Shown here: positions 17,912 to 27,843 of the stretch, in pieces
Numbering within the stretch: position 1 is the first letter of the stretch
Layout of the letters: every line of letters begins with the position of its first letter
Source: Chitinophaga jiangningensis
GTDB taxonomy: Bacteria > Bacteroidota > Bacteroidia > Chitinophagales > Chitinophagaceae
Assembly (NCBI RefSeq): GCF_900142605.1
Contig: NZ_FRBL01000002.1
Coordinates: 1 to 64,000, forward strand
DNA: 64,000 bases
Direction of reading: 5' to 3'
Notes under the pieces: model-generated
The model's input: only the letters and a program-made list of their open reading frames with translations
Told to the model about the DNA's origin: nothing
Database searches by the model: none
Made by a program: the position numbers and the translations under genes

Positions 17912-20900
17912 ATGTTTAATAAATTTATTCAGAGACCCGTTCTCTCTATAGTAATATCACTCATCATTGTGTTTCTGGGTGTGCTGGGGATTATGCAGCT
18001 GCCCGTAACACAATTCCCGGCCATCTCGCCACCGAAAGTAAACGTGACGGCAGAGTACCCGGGTGCCAACGGTGAGCTGATGATCAAATCCGTGATCATT
18101 CCGCTGGAAAGAGCCATGAACGGTGTGCCGGGCATGAAATACATGACCTCCGACGCCGGTAACGATGGGGAGGCTTCTTTACAGATCATCTTCAACCTGG
18201 GTACTGATCCTAACCAGGCTTCCCTCAACGTACAAAACCGTGTGGCCTCCGTGGTAAACAAACTGCCCCCACTGGTAGTGCGTGAAGGGGTAAAGATCAC
18301 CAAAGAGGAATCCAACATGTTGATGTATATCAACCTGTATAGTGATGATCCTAACGCCGATCAGAAGTTCCTCTTTAACTACGCCGATATCAACATCCTC
18401 GCGGAGCTGAAACGTGTACCAGGTGTGGGTGTGGCCGATATCCTCGGGAACCGCGAATATGCTATGCGCGTGTGGCTGAAGCCTGACCGCATGCTCGCCT
18501 ATAAAATCAGTGCGGATGAAGTGATGAAAGCACTCGGTGAACAAAGTCTGGAAGCCTCTCCCGGTAAAACCGGCGAAAGCTCCGGCAAACGCTCCCAGTC
18601 CTTTGAATACGTGCTCAAATACTCCGGCCGCTATACCACCAAGGAACAATACGAAAATGTAGTACTGCGCTCCAATCCCAATGGTGAAATGCTGCGCCTT
18701 AAAGACGTAGCAGACGTGGAATTTGGCAGCTCCATGTACGACATCTATTCTAACCTGAACGGTAAACCATCCGCGGCGATCGTATTGAAACAATCCTATG
18801 GCAGTAACGCCAGCCAGGTAATCAAGGATGTAAAAGCTAAGATGGCCGAAATCCAGGCTGCCTCCTTCCCTAAAGGCATGCACTACGAGGTGAGCTACGA
18901 CGTATCCAAGTTCCTGGATGCCTCTATCGAGAAAGTATTGCATACCCTCGTGGAAGCATTTATACTGGTGGGCATTGTGGTTTTCCTCTTCCTGGGCGAC
19001 TTCCGATCCACCATTATTCCTGCTATGGCGGTACCGGTATCATTGATCGGTACTTTCATGTTCATGCAGTTCTTTGGTATCACCATCAACCTCATTACCC
19101 TGTTTGCCCTCGTACTGGCAATTGGGGTGGTGGTGGATGATGCCATTGTGGTGATTGAGGCCGTGCACGCCAAGATGGAGGAAGAACATATAGGGCCGCT
19201 GAAGGCCACTAAAAAAGCTATGCATGAAATTGCAGGGGCCATTATCGCCATCACCTTCCTGATGGCGGCGGTGTTCATCCCGGTAGCGTTCATGTCGGGG
19301 CCGGTGGGTTTATTCTACCGCCAGTTCTCCATCACCATGGCTACCTCCATCATTCTGTCGGGTATTGTGGCACTAACGCTTACGCCTGCACTCTGCGCCA
19401 TGATTCTTAAAAACAATCATGGTAAGCCGAAAAAGAATACGCCGGTTAACAAGTTCCTGAACGGTTTCAACAACGGATTCAATAAGATTGCCGGTAAGTA
19501 CCAGGGATTGCTGGGTAAGATCGTGAACAGGCGCATCGTCACTTTCGGCGTACTCATCATCTTCTGTATTGGTACTTATTTCATGAATAACAGCGTGCCT
19601 TCCGGCTTCATCCCGAATGAGGACCAGGGTATGTTCTACGCCATTATTCAAACGCCTCCGGGCTCCTCCCTGGAACGTACCAACCAGATCGCAGAACGGT
19701 TACAGAAAATTGCAGAAGACGTAGAAGGCGTACAATCTGTTTCTTCCCTGGCAGGTTATGAAATCCTCACAGAAGGTACGGGCTCCAACTCTGGTACCTG
19801 CCTGGTGAACCTGAAGAGCTGGGAAGAACGTAAGCATTCGGTAACCGAGATCATGGAGGAACTGGAAGAGAAAGCCAAAGATATCACGGGCGCTAACATC
19901 GAATTCTTCCAGCCGCCGGCAGTACCAGGCTATGGTGCAGCAGGTGGTTTTGAGCTGCGACTCCTGGATAAAACAGGTAGTGGCGACTATAAAAAACTGG
20001 AGCAGGTAAACAACGACTTCGTGGAAGCGCTGAAGAAAAGAAAAGAGCTGACCTCCGTGTTCAGCTTCTACAGTGCCAGCTTCCCCCAGTATATGCTCAG
20101 TGTGGATAATGACCTGGCGCAACAGAAAGGCATTACCATCGACAATGCGATGAATACGTTGTCGACCTTAATCGGTAGTAACTACGAAATCAGCTTCATT
20201 AAATTTGGCCGCCTTTACAAGGTGATCGTGCAGGCATCGCCGCAGTACAGGGCGTTGCCGGAAGACATCCTGAAGCTGTACGTTAAGAACGATAAAGAAG
20301 AGATGGTACCTTTTTCTGCCTTTATGAAGATGGAGAAAGTGTATGGCTTATCGGAAATCACGCGGCATAACATGTACACCTCGTCTGAGATCAGTGGTTC
20401 CTCCGCTCCAGGCTACAGTAGCTTCCAGGCCATTCAGGCCATCAACGAGGTAGCGAAGAAGGATCTGCCGAGAGGTTACGGTATTGACTGGGCGGGTATT
20501 TCCGCGGACCAGGTAGCGCAGGGCCATCAGGCGCTGTGGATCTTCCTGATCTGTCTTGGTTTCGTGTACCTGATCCTGTCGGCACAATACGAAAGCTTCA
20601 TTCTTCCTTTAGCCGTAATCCTTTCCTTACCGGTGGGTATTTTCGGGGCCTTTTTCCTGCTGAAGGTGCTGGGCCTGGAAAACAACATTTACGCGCAGGT
20701 GGCCATGGTAATGCTGATTGGCTTGCTGGGTAAAAACGCCGTGTTGATTGTTGAGTTTGCCGTGCAGAAGCACCGCGACGGCTACACGGTGCAGCAGGCG
20801 GCGCTGGAGGGTGCCAGGGTGAGGTTCCGTCCTATCCTGATGACCAGCTTTGCATTTATTGCCGGTTTGATTCCGCTGGTAATTGCTACCGGTCCGGGTG

Positions 20901-21079
20901 CGTTGGGTAACAGAACCATTGGTACAGCAGCTGCCGGTGGTATGTTATTCGGTACGGTGTTCGGTGTGGTGGTGATCCCGGGATTGTATTTCATTTTCGG
21001 GAAGATTGCAGAGAAGCGCATGTTTGTAAAAGACGAAGAAGAAAATCCATTAACAGAAGAAATTGATCACAATGTATAA
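17912..21079 (+). CDS. RND multidrug efflux permease, HAE-1 (AcrB-like) family
   Basis: The 1055-residue inner-membrane pump has the start MFNKFIQRPVLSIVISLIIV, two large periplasmic loops and twelve membrane segments. The proton-relay motif of transmembrane helix 4 is intact (AIGVVVDDAIVVIEAVHAKM), with the paired Asp required for proton coupling. The duplicated second half carries MLIGLLGKNAVLIVEFAVQK. It has the usual HAE-1 size. It overlaps the outer-membrane factor gene by 8 bp. Confidence 0.96.
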   Translation: MFNKFIQRPVLSIVISLIIVFLGVLGIMQLPVTQFPAISPPKVNVTAEYPGANGELMIKSVIIPLERAMNGVPGMKYMTSDAGNDGEASLQIIFNLGTDPNQASLNVQNRVASVVNKLPPLVVREGVKITKEESNMLMYINLYSDDPNADQKFLFNYADINILAELKRVPGVGVADILGNREYAMRVWLKPDRMLAYKISADEVMKALGEQSLEASPGKTGESSGKRSQSFEYVLKYSGRYTTKEQYENVVLRSNPNGEMLRLKDVADVEFGSSMYDIYSNLNGKPSAAIVLKQSYGSNASQVIKDVKAKMAEIQAASFPKGMHYEVSYDVSKFLDASIEKVLHTLVEAFILVGIVVFLFLGDFRSTIIPAMAVPVSLIGTFMFMQFFGITINLITLFALVLAIGVVVDDAIVVIEAVHAKMEEEHIGPLKATKKAMHEIAGAIIAITFLMAAVFIPVAFMSGPVGLFYRQFSITMATSIILSGIVALTLTPALCAMILKNNHGKPKKNTPVNKFLNGFNNGFNKIAGKYQGLLGKIVNRRIVTFGVLIIFCIGTYFMNNSVPSGFIPNEDQGMFYAIIQTPPGSSLERTNQIAERLQKIAEDVEGVQSVSSLAGYEILTEGTGSNSGTCLVNLKSWEERKHSVTEIMEELEEKAKDITGANIEFFQPPAVPGYGAAGGFELRLLDKTGSGDYKKLEQVNNDFVEALKKRKELTSVFSFYSASFPQYMLSVDNDLAQQKGITIDNAMNTLSTLIGSNYEISFIKFGRLYKVIVQASPQYRALPEDILKLYVKNDKEEMVPFSAFMKMEKVYGLSEITRHNMYTSSEISGSSAPGYSSFQAIQAINEVAKKDLPRGYGIDWAGISADQVAQGHQALWIFLICLGFVYLILSAQYESFILPLAVILSLPVGIFGAFFLLKVLGLENNIYAQVAMVMLIGLLGKNAVLIVEFAVQKHRDGYTVQQAALEGARVRFRPILMTSFAFIAGLIPLVIATGPGALGNRTIGTAAAGGMLFGTVFGVVVIPGLYFIFGKIAEKRMFVKDEEENPLTEEIDHNV

Positions 21080-22493
21080 TAGATACCTGGGCATATTAGG
21101 CCTTGGTCTGGCCTTTGCAGCCTGCAAGGTGCCTGTAGGTACGCAGCAGGTAGAAAACAGATCTACGCCCGCATCCTACGGCAACGGGCAGGATACCACT
21201 ACTGCTGCCACTATCGAATGGCGTAAGTTCTTTACAGATCCTTATTTGGTAAAGCTGATAGATAGTGCGCTGGCACATAACCAGGAGCTGATGATCACCT
21301 TACAGGAAATAGAGATCGCCAGGAACGATATCCGTGTCCGCCAGGGAGCACTGGTGCCAACGGTTACCGGCCGAGCAGGCGCAGGGTTGGAAAAGGTGGG
21401 TCGCTATACCAGCCAGGGCGCCGGTGACGCTTCTACCGAGATTACGCCGGGGAAAGAAGTACCTGATCCGCTGGGCGACTTAAGTATTGGTGCCTATGCC
21501 AACTGGGAAGTTGACATCTGGAAAAAACTGCATAATGCGAAAAAAGCAGCTGTATCCAGGTATCTGGCAACGGTAGAAGGGCGGAACTTTGTGCTCACCA
21601 ACCTGGTTGCTGAAATTGCCAACTCCTATTACGAGTTGCTGGCGCTGGATAATCAGCTCACGATTGTGAAGCAGAACATTGAGCTGCAGAAAAGCGCGCT
21701 GGAAATTGTAAAGGCGCAGAAAGAGGCTACCCGTGCAACGGAGCTGGCAGTGAAGAAGTTTGAGGCAGAGGTGCTGAAGTCGCAGAGCCTTGAATTTGAC
21801 ATTGCGCAAAAAATCAAGGAAACGGAGAACAAGATCAACTACCTGCTGGGTCGTTATCCGCAGGAAATTGATCGCGATAAAAGTGAGTTCCTCAACATCG
21901 TACCGGCCATGGTTACGGCTGGCATTCCCTCTCAACTGCTGGCCAACCGGCCCGACATCAAACAGGCAGAACTGGAGCTGACAGCAGCCAAACTGGATGT
22001 GAAGGTAGCGAGGGCCGAGTTTTATCCATCGCTGGGTATTAGCGCCGGCATAGGATTCCAGGCTTTTAATCCTTCCTATCTCTTTAAACTGCCTGAATCA
22101 TTGTTATACAACCTGGCGGGCGACCTCGCAGGGCCACTGATCAACCGTAATGCAATCAAAGCGGAGTTTAACAGTGCCAATGCGCGACAATTGCAGGCGA
22201 TGTACAATTATGAGCGCGTGATTTTAAACGCCTTCCTGGAAGTATCCAACCAGCTGTCCAACATCGACAACCTGGAGAAGAGCTACAACCTGAAATCGAA
22301 GCAGGTGGCAGCTTTAACTACTTCTATTGATATTTCAAATGACTTGTTTAAGTCGGCCCGTGCGGATTATTTAGAAGTGCTGATGACGCAGCGCGATGCG
22401 CTGGAAGCCAGGCTGGATCTCATTGAAACCAAGCAGCAGCAGTTTGCTGCGGTGGTGAATGTGTACAGGGATTTAGGTGGTGGCTGGAGGTAA
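21072..22493 (+). CDS. Outer-membrane efflux channel lipoprotein (TolC/NodT-like)
   Basis: From the ATG at 21072 the protein has 473 residues. This start overlaps the permease stop by 8 bp, and a TTG at 21063 is less likely. The lipoprotein signal ends FAACKVPVG. Two OEP repeats are present with typical motifs (ANWEVDIWKKLHNAKKAAVS, LLANRPDIKQAELELTAAKL). It forms the trimeric outer-membrane exit duct for the RND pump. Confidence 0.94.
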   Translation: MYNRYLGILGLGLAFAACKVPVGTQQVENRSTPASYGNGQDTTTAATIEWRKFFTDPYLVKLIDSALAHNQELMITLQEIEIARNDIRVRQGALVPTVTGRAGAGLEKVGRYTSQGAGDASTEITPGKEVPDPLGDLSIGAYANWEVDIWKKLHNAKKAAVSRYLATVEGRNFVLTNLVAEIANSYYELLALDNQLTIVKQNIELQKSALEIVKAQKEATRATELAVKKFEAEVLKSQSLEFDIAQKIKETENKINYLLGRYPQEIDRDKSEFLNIVPAMVTAGIPSQLLANRPDIKQAELELTAAKLDVKVARAEFYPSLGISAGIGFQAFNPSYLFKLPESLLYNLAGDLAGPLINRNAIKAEFNSANARQLQAMYNYERVILNAFLEVSNQLSNIDNLEKSYNLKSKQVAALTTSIDISNDLFKSARADYLEVLMTQRDALEARLDLIETKQQQFAAVVNVYRDLGGGWR

Positions 22494-22516
22494 AACCGGC
22501 GGTTTTAATAGTAATG

Positions 22517-22551
22517 AAAAGGGCGGTATCCGTGAGGATATCGCCCTTTTT
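22517..22551 (+). terminator. Terminator of the efflux operon
   Basis: AAAAGGGCGGTATCC, loop GTGA, GGATATCGCCCTTTT forms a near-perfect 15-bp stem with one G-T pair, followed by T, 24 bp after the channel gene stop. Confidence 0.9.
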
Positions 22552-22571
22552 ATGTGGAGTAAATGTCAGCA

Positions 22572-23087
22572 TTAATCTTCAAAATACCTATACGGATACA
22601 CGCCGTAAAGCAGCGGATGTATCTGCTCCAGCGCAGCCTTATATTCTCCCTGTAATTTCAACAGGTCTTCTATGTCCAGTCTGTCTTCCAGTTGCTGGAT
22701 CACCAGGCCCAACTGCACGAAGCCGGCAAAGCGAACAGGTATTTCCAGGAAGTCCTTCAGATCGCCATACTCCCCTTTTTCATGATCATAATACAACACC
22801 TGTAAAGTTTTGCGGTCAATAAACCATTCGTCGCCCTGACCGGAGCGGGCAAACAACCATATGGCCGGTGCCAGGTCGGGATAGTTATCCGCGAGGTAAC
22901 GATTTTCCTGCAGGGTGGCCTCATAATCCAGTAAGATGATATCCGCACAGAGTTCCTGGCTTTTATAGTTAGTAACAAAAGGCAGGTAATCGGCGTCGCC
23001 TATACGCAGTTTATCCAGGTTGCGAATGGGCTGGCTCCGTTTTTCGAAGGTCTCAAACAAAGTGTTGATATCGGGTACGGTGATCAT
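22572..23087 (-). CDS. SMI1/KNR4 (SUKH)-like protein, tentative
   Basis: The 171-residue soluble protein has no signal peptide. The middle segment (APAIWLFARSGQGDEWFID, then QVLYYDHEKGEYGDL) resembles the core of SUKH/SMI1-KNR4 domains, which often serve as immunity proteins or have unknown roles. The resemblance is by eye only. It starts 25 bp after the gene at 23113-23949 and is probably co-transcribed. No toxin gene is adjacent. Confidence 0.6.
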   Translation of the reverse strand: MITVPDINTLFETFEKRSQPIRNLDKLRIGDADYLPFVTNYKSQELCADIILLDYEATLQENRYLADNYPDLAPAIWLFARSGQGDEWFIDRKTLQVLYYDHEKGEYGDLKDFLEIPVRFAGFVQLGLVIQQLEDRLDIEDLLKLQGEYKAALEQIHPLLYGVYPYRYFED

Positions 23088-23112
23088 AGTTACTTAAAGA
23101 TAAAACACTTTA

Positions 23113-23949
23113 TTAAAACAAACTGCCCTGCACCACCGCCGGTGCTGCTACCGGCCCAAACAATCCAATTATTGTAAACGGCTGCTTGCTGGAAGCATGT
23201 ACGTTTTGCGTGGTACCGAGGAAAAAGTGAAGGTCGGTGTTGCGCACGTAATCCTGCAGGTATTTTTTGCGCAGCTCGCCGGCTGCTTTCGCTTCTTTAT
23301 CCGGCCCATGCTGTTTTTTGAGCAGTTTCCAGTAGAGAGATGCCAGTTGAAAGTCTTCCACGGGCAGGCTGATTTCTTTATGCTGATCATCTAAAAATCG
23401 GAAGGAAAACTGGAATGGTATTTTTTTAAAGGCTTCCATTGGTTCTTCTTCCTGCATAAATACGTGTGGGTAAAATTTCTCCTGCTGCATTTTTGCGAGG
23501 CGTTCGCTGTCCCATTCCGGTTCGGTGGGTGTTATATCCATGCCCAGTATCCGCTGTGGCTTAAATACCGCCAGGGAGGTATAAAAAGCCTCGTGTTTGG
23601 CTTCCATCAGCAGATTATCCAGGTTGCGGAAGATGTGTTTTTGCACCAGCGCCTTACGGTCATGCCAGTAGTTGCCAGCACCCAGGTGCCCCAGCTTCTT
23701 CACTGGCTGCTCAGGGTCTACCGGGCGGAAGCTTTCCAGTCGGAAATCCCGCGGGTTGCGTTCCAGGTCTATTTCGATCCAGTCGTACAACTGGTATTGT
23801 TCCTCGTAAGTTTTTTGTGAAAAAGAGATTGGGTAGATCCTGATGAAGGTACCATCTTCCCTGAAACCTGCTATACTCAGCTGCTCATCGTAATGGGAAG
23901 ATAAAGTGGGGTAACTTTTCACAGTAATCATAACTTTCGTCAATGGCAT
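23113..23949 (-). CDS. Conserved hypothetical protein
   Basis: The 278-residue soluble protein is not recognised. It opens VMITVKSYPTLSSHYDEQLS and has an Arg/Tyr-rich N-terminal half (DGTFIRIYPISF, YDWIEIDLERNPRDF). A helical basic middle (LYWKLLKKQHGPDKEAKAAG) precedes the ending LHFFLGTTQNVHASSKQPFT IIGLFGP. The arrangement suggests a two-domain protein. The start may be 23949 or the in-frame Met at 23931, which matches the conserved-looking MITVKS beginning. It is in tandem with the SUKH-like gene. Confidence 0.7.
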   Translation of the reverse strand: MPLTKVMITVKSYPTLSSHYDEQLSIAGFREDGTFIRIYPISFSQKTYEEQYQLYDWIEIDLERNPRDFRLESFRPVDPEQPVKKLGHLGAGNYWHDRKALVQKHIFRNLDNLLMEAKHEAFYTSLAVFKPQRILGMDITPTEPEWDSERLAKMQQEKFYPHVFMQEEEPMEAFKKIPFQFSFRFLDDQHKEISLPVEDFQLASLYWKLLKKQHGPDKEAKAAGELRKKYLQDYVRNTDLHFFLGTTQNVHASSKQPFTIIGLFGPVAAPAVVQGSLF

Positions 23950-24231
23950 GCAAATATTTTTTAAAAAGTATCCGTTTTACAATGGTTTCGGTAATAATGT
24001 GGCCAACTTGATAAGATGACTTCCGTTTTGATGTATTTGTTATAAATGTATTAATTCTTATCGGTCAATTAATCCGGCAAATTAAGGTTAATCGTTGAAA
24101 ATAAAAAAGTTATGACCTACCAAAGTGACGGCAATCCCTTAGAAATAGTTTTTTTCTCTACCCATATCAAAACATTCTATGCTATTTATTCGTTCTAATT
24201 TGTGTACTTTGTACGCATAAATTATGAACAC
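23950..24231. other. Divergent intergenic region upstream of gapN-like gene
   Basis: These AT-rich 282 bp lie between divergent genes. TAATTTG and TACTTTG occur at 24197-24210, close to but one base short of TAnnTTTG, and may be the gapN-like promoter. No gene, hairpin or RNA is recognised. Confidence 0.4.
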
Positions 24232-25854
24232 ATGAGTTTTCAAGAATCGCTGCAAAAGATTTTTGTTGCAGAAAATGAAATCCCCGAAGAATTCCGCATT
24301 ACAGAAATTCACCAGAGAGAGTACCTGGTAAACGGGGAAATGAAGCCATGGGACGGTCCTGTGAGCGAAGTATATTCACCAATAAACATTCCTACCCCTG
24401 AAGGACTTAAACGCAAGCTGATAGGCACCTACCCCCTCGGTACTGAAAAAGAAGCATTTGAAGCCCTGGACGCAGCACTGGCAGCGTATGATAATGGCCG
24501 CGGCGAGTGGCCTACCATGCCGCTGGCACAACGCATCGACTGCCTCTCCGTATTTGCCCGGAAGATGACCGACCAACGCACCCTGATCGTAAAGCTGATC
24601 ATGTGGGAAATTGGGAAGTCGTACGCCGACTCCATCAAGGAATTTGACCGTACCATAGAATATATCAACGCTACCATCGATGCCCTCAAGGAAATCGACC
24701 GCAGCTCCAGCCGCTTCGACATCAAAGAAGGCACCATTGCACAAATCCGCCGGTCACCCCTGGGCGTAGTGCTGTGCATGGGACCATTCAACTACCCGCT
24801 GAATGAAACCTTCACCACCCTGATCCCGGCGCTGCTGATGGGCAACACCATCCTCTTCAAACCACCGAAACATGGTACTTTATTGCACTATCCGCTGCTG
24901 CGCGCATTCATGGAATCGTTCCCTAAAGGAGTGGTGAACACCATTTATGGTCGCGGTGCCGCGGTAATACCAGGCATCATGGAAACCGGCAAAATCAATG
25001 TATTGGCGTTTATCGGTTCCAGCAAGGTAGCCAACGACCTGCGCAAGCACCATCCTAAGCTGAACCGTCTCCGTGCAGTGCTCAGCCTGGATGCTAAGAA
25101 TGCAGCCATCGTTACCGAGCATGCGGATATCAAAGTGGCAGTAAGCGAAACCATCCTGGGCGCATTATCGTATAACGGTCAGCGTTGTACCGCCATTAAA
25201 ATCGTGTTTGTACACCGCTCCATAGCAGATGCGTTTAATGCGAGCCTCAGCGAAGCCATCTCCAAAATGAAGTTCGGCATGCCATGGAAAAAAGGTGTAC
25301 AACTCACCCCGGTAGCGGAGCCAGGCAAGCCTGCGTATATCCGTGAGGTATTGGAAGATGCTGCCGCACATGGCGCCTCCGTGATCAACGAGCACGGTGG
25401 TGCTACCAACGAATCATTCGTATTCCCTGCGGTAGTGTACCCGGTAAACGATAAAATGAAATTGTACCGCGAAGAGCAGTTTGGTCCGGTGATTCCGGTG
25501 GTGCCATTCGATGATATCGAAGAAACTATCGACTACCTGATCGAATCGCCGCATGGTCAGCAGGTGAGCATCTTCAGCAACAACCCTGAAGAAGTAGCTT
25601 CCCTCATCGATCCGCTGGTGAACCAGGTGAGTCGCGTTAATATCAATAGTCAGTGTCAGCGCGGACCGGATGTATTTCCGTTTACCGGCCGTAAAGACAG
25701 TGCGGAAGGTACTTTATCCGTGCATGATGCGCTGCGCTCTTTCTCTATCAGGTCACTGGTGGCTACTAAAAATAATGACACCAATAAGGAGCTGCTGGAA
25801 AACATCCTGAAAGAGCATAGCTCCGATTTTTTAAGTACGAATTTTATTTTTTAG
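24232..25854 (+). CDS. gapN: NADP-dependent glyceraldehyde-3-phosphate dehydrogenase, non-phosphorylating (GapN-like ALDH)
   Basis: From the ATG at 24232 the protein has 540 residues; an upstream GTG at 24202 is less likely. It is an aldehyde dehydrogenase with GVVLCMGPFNYPLNETFTTL, the general-base region and catalytic Cys319 in YNGQRCTAIK. The GQRCTA context and PFNYP motif fit GapN, which oxidises glyceraldehyde 3-phosphate to 3-phosphoglycerate and makes NADPH. The N-terminus is longer by about 40 residues than short GapN enzymes. A different aldehyde substrate remains possible. Confidence 0.82.
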   Translation: MSFQESLQKIFVAENEIPEEFRITEIHQREYLVNGEMKPWDGPVSEVYSPINIPTPEGLKRKLIGTYPLGTEKEAFEALDAALAAYDNGRGEWPTMPLAQRIDCLSVFARKMTDQRTLIVKLIMWEIGKSYADSIKEFDRTIEYINATIDALKEIDRSSSRFDIKEGTIAQIRRSPLGVVLCMGPFNYPLNETFTTLIPALLMGNTILFKPPKHGTLLHYPLLRAFMESFPKGVVNTIYGRGAAVIPGIMETGKINVLAFIGSSKVANDLRKHHPKLNRLRAVLSLDAKNAAIVTEHADIKVAVSETILGALSYNGQRCTAIKIVFVHRSIADAFNASLSEAISKMKFGMPWKKGVQLTPVAEPGKPAYIREVLEDAAAHGASVINEHGGATNESFVFPAVVYPVNDKMKLYREEQFGPVIPVVPFDDIEETIDYLIESPHGQQVSIFSNNPEEVASLIDPLVNQVSRVNINSQCQRGPDVFPFTGRKDSAEGTLSVHDALRSFSIRSLVATKNNDTNKELLENILKEHSSDFLSTNFIF

Positions 25855-25882
25855 TATAGTTTGTATTATTGAAGTTGAAAGG

Positions 25883-25914
25883 GCCCTGCAGGTTGTGATG
25901 CGGGGCTTTTTTTG
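25883..25914 (+). terminator. Terminator of gapN-like gene
   Basis: GCCCTGCA...TGCGGGGC forms an 8-bp stem with one G-T pair and an eight-base loop, followed by seven T. Confidence 0.85.
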
Positions 25915-25919
25915 TTTTG

Positions 25920-25975
25920 CAACTCACACCTTCGGTGTGAGTTGAGAGGGGTCGCGCTGCGCGCGAAGCGCTTTT
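25920..25975. repeat. Triloop hairpin and GC-rich palindrome
   Basis: CAACTCACACC, loop TTC, GGTGTGAGTTG (25920-25944) is a perfect 11-bp stem. A GCGC-rich palindrome follows (25951-25972) and ends in a T run. The first hairpin matches the design of those at 16003 and 9836. The second may terminate transcription. Confidence 0.75.
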
Positions 25976-26062
25976 TTTTGTAATTAATAAACTACCATCA
26001 AAAAAAAACACTTTCAGCCTCACCGATGAGGAATCTCGTTTAAGAAGGGATATTTATTCCAT

Positions 26063-26773
26063 TCACCCCCTCCCTCCAAACCGCTCTATCACCTGCTCCT
26101 TATACTTCAACCCTATCGGCAAAGCAACACCATCCACCACCAGCTGATTCCCTTCCATATACTGAATGGCCTGCACCGCCACCAAATAACTTTTATGAAT
26201 CCGTAAAAACCGCGCTGATGGCAGTGCTTCCTCCATATGCTTCATCGTTTCGTTGGTCACAATCACTCTGCCGTTTTTCAGGAAAATTTTCTGGTAATCA
26301 CCGATCGAAGTAAAATAGGTAATGTCTTCAAAATTTACTTTATGCAGCTTTTTGTCTGATTTCACTACTATAAATTCTGCCGCTATATGCTTGCCACTTG
26401 CGGCCACCTGCTCCAGCTCCATCTTATGACGGGCTTTATTCACCGCCTGCACAAATCTTTCAAACGAAAAAGGTTTGAGCAGGTAATCAACCGCATTGAG
26501 TTCAAAGCCTTCCACCGCATGCTCGGCATAGGCCGTGGTGAAGATCACACAGGGTGGCGCCGGAATCATTTTCAGCATATTCAGACCGGAGAGGTTAGGC
26601 ATTTTAATATCCAGGAATATCAACTGTATCTCTGCCTCCCGCAATGCTTCCAGCGCTGCTATCGCATTACTGCATTTGCGCACTAATTCCAATACAGGAT
26701 ACTCCTTTATGTATGCTTCAATTACATCCTGGGATAAAACTTCATCATCTACTATCAGGCATTTTATTTTCAT
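26063..26773 (-). CDS. LytTR-family response regulator
   Basis: The 236-residue protein has a receiver domain (residues 1-120) with acidic pocket VDDE, phosphoacceptor Asp55 (IFLDIKMPNLSG) and the conserved Lys in LLKPFSFE. A C-terminal LytTR DNA-binding domain follows (EDITYFTSIGDYQKIFLKNG, then RIHKSYLVAV). It overlaps the kinase gene by 4 bp and so is translationally coupled to it. The target genes are not identifiable here, but the lipoprotein at the head of the same operon is one candidate. Confidence 0.95.
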   Translation of the reverse strand: MKIKCLIVDDEVLSQDVIEAYIKEYPVLELVRKCSNAIAALEALREAEIQLIFLDIKMPNLSGLNMLKMIPAPPCVIFTTAYAEHAVEGFELNAVDYLLKPFSFERFVQAVNKARHKMELEQVAASGKHIAAEFIVVKSDKKLHKVNFEDITYFTSIGDYQKIFLKNGRVIVTNETMKHMEEALPSARFLRIHKSYLVAVQAIQYMEGNQLVVDGVALPIGLKYKEQVIERFGGRG

Positions 26774-27840
26774 GAAGGTTGATTTTGGTGATCATGTAAT
26801 TGCAGCTGCAATGTCACTGCATAGGTGACATCATCTTCCTGTATTACCAGTTGGTGGCGACCTGGATAGAGCATGTCCAGCCGGCGTTTCACGTTTTGCA
26901 GCCCCAGTCCCTTGTGTGCGTCGTTTTCGGTTTCATCTACCAGCCCCTTGTTATTTTTGACAGAGAGATATAAATCTCTCCCTGTAATATCCATACGTAC
27001 ATGCAGGAAGGTATCATTCATGCCCGCTTCCACACCGTGTTTGAAACCGTTTTCCACAAATACAATGAACATAAAGGGAGCGACCCTGCTTTTCCCTGCG
27101 TCTCCATTTACCTCGAAACGGATATCCGCCTTACCTGCATTACGCACCTGGTGAAGCGCGATGTAATCACGCAGGTAATTGATCTCGCTTTCCAGCAGCA
27201 CCAATGCATCATTGGATTCATAAATCATGTAGCGCATCACTGCCGCCAGCTTCAGCAAAGTAGGCGGCACCTTGTCATCCTTGCGGAGCGACAGGGAATA
27301 GATGCTGTTAAGCGTATTAAACAGGAAGTGCGGGTTTATCTGCGACTTCAAATACAACAGCTCTGTATCGGCTTTTTCACTTTGCAGCCGCATCAGCCTG
27401 TTTTCCGACTCCATCAGCTGAAACCAGCCACGGGAAAGCTTCAGTAGTGTGGTAAGCCCTACATAAATTACCGCAAACTGCACCAGCTCTGTAAAGCTGT
27501 AATACGAAATAAAGAAGTATCCCGGGAAAATATAATCCACTACCTTGTTGAACAGCAGCATATTAAAACCCGCAGTGAGGGCAATCAATGCCACTACCGA
27601 TATCGCATACACGAAATATTGCTGACGGCGCAGGAGTCGTGGGATCAGTATATCCAGGTTGATATATACACCTGTCACCAATGGCAAATGAAACACCGTG
27701 GTATAAATCAGGTCAATTTTCTGCGGGCTCTCCGCAGAAAAGAATACGAGGAGGTAATAGTAGGAAATATCCCAAAACAGGATATGCTGGCATACCCTGT
27801 TTTTAAGCAATCGCAAAAGTAAAACGCTGCTAAGCTTCAT
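26770..27840 (-). CDS. LytS-like sensor histidine kinase
   Basis: The 356-residue membrane kinase has about four N-terminal membrane segments (ISYYYLLVFF, TVFHLPLVTGVYI, FVYAISVVALIALTAGF, LVQFAVIYVGL). A short coiled coil follows (ESENRLMRLQSEKADTELLY), then the His_kinase domain with phospho-acceptor His171 (QINPHFLFNTLNSIY). The HATPase ends with the GLGLQNVKRRLDMLY G-box. It has no large extracytoplasmic domain. It is the cognate partner of the LytTR regulator. Confidence 0.95.
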   Translation of the reverse strand: MKLSSVLLLRLLKNRVCQHILFWDISYYYLLVFFSAESPQKIDLIYTTVFHLPLVTGVYINLDILIPRLLRRQQYFVYAISVVALIALTAGFNMLLFNKVVDYIFPGYFFISYYSFTELVQFAVIYVGLTTLLKLSRGWFQLMESENRLMRLQSEKADTELLYLKSQINPHFLFNTLNSIYSLSLRKDDKVPPTLLKLAAVMRYMIYESNDALVLLESEINYLRDYIALHQVRNAGKADIRFEVNGDAGKSRVAPFMFIVFVENGFKHGVEAGMNDTFLHVRMDITGRDLYLSVKNNKGLVDETENDAHKGLGLQNVKRRLDMLYPGRHQLVIQEDDVTYAVTLQLQLHDHQNQPS

Positions 27841-27843
27841 TTA

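Noticed and set aside
18179..18943. A 254-codon minus-strand frame opposite the RND permease
   Set aside because: It is an antisense shadow of a clear HAE-1 pump.
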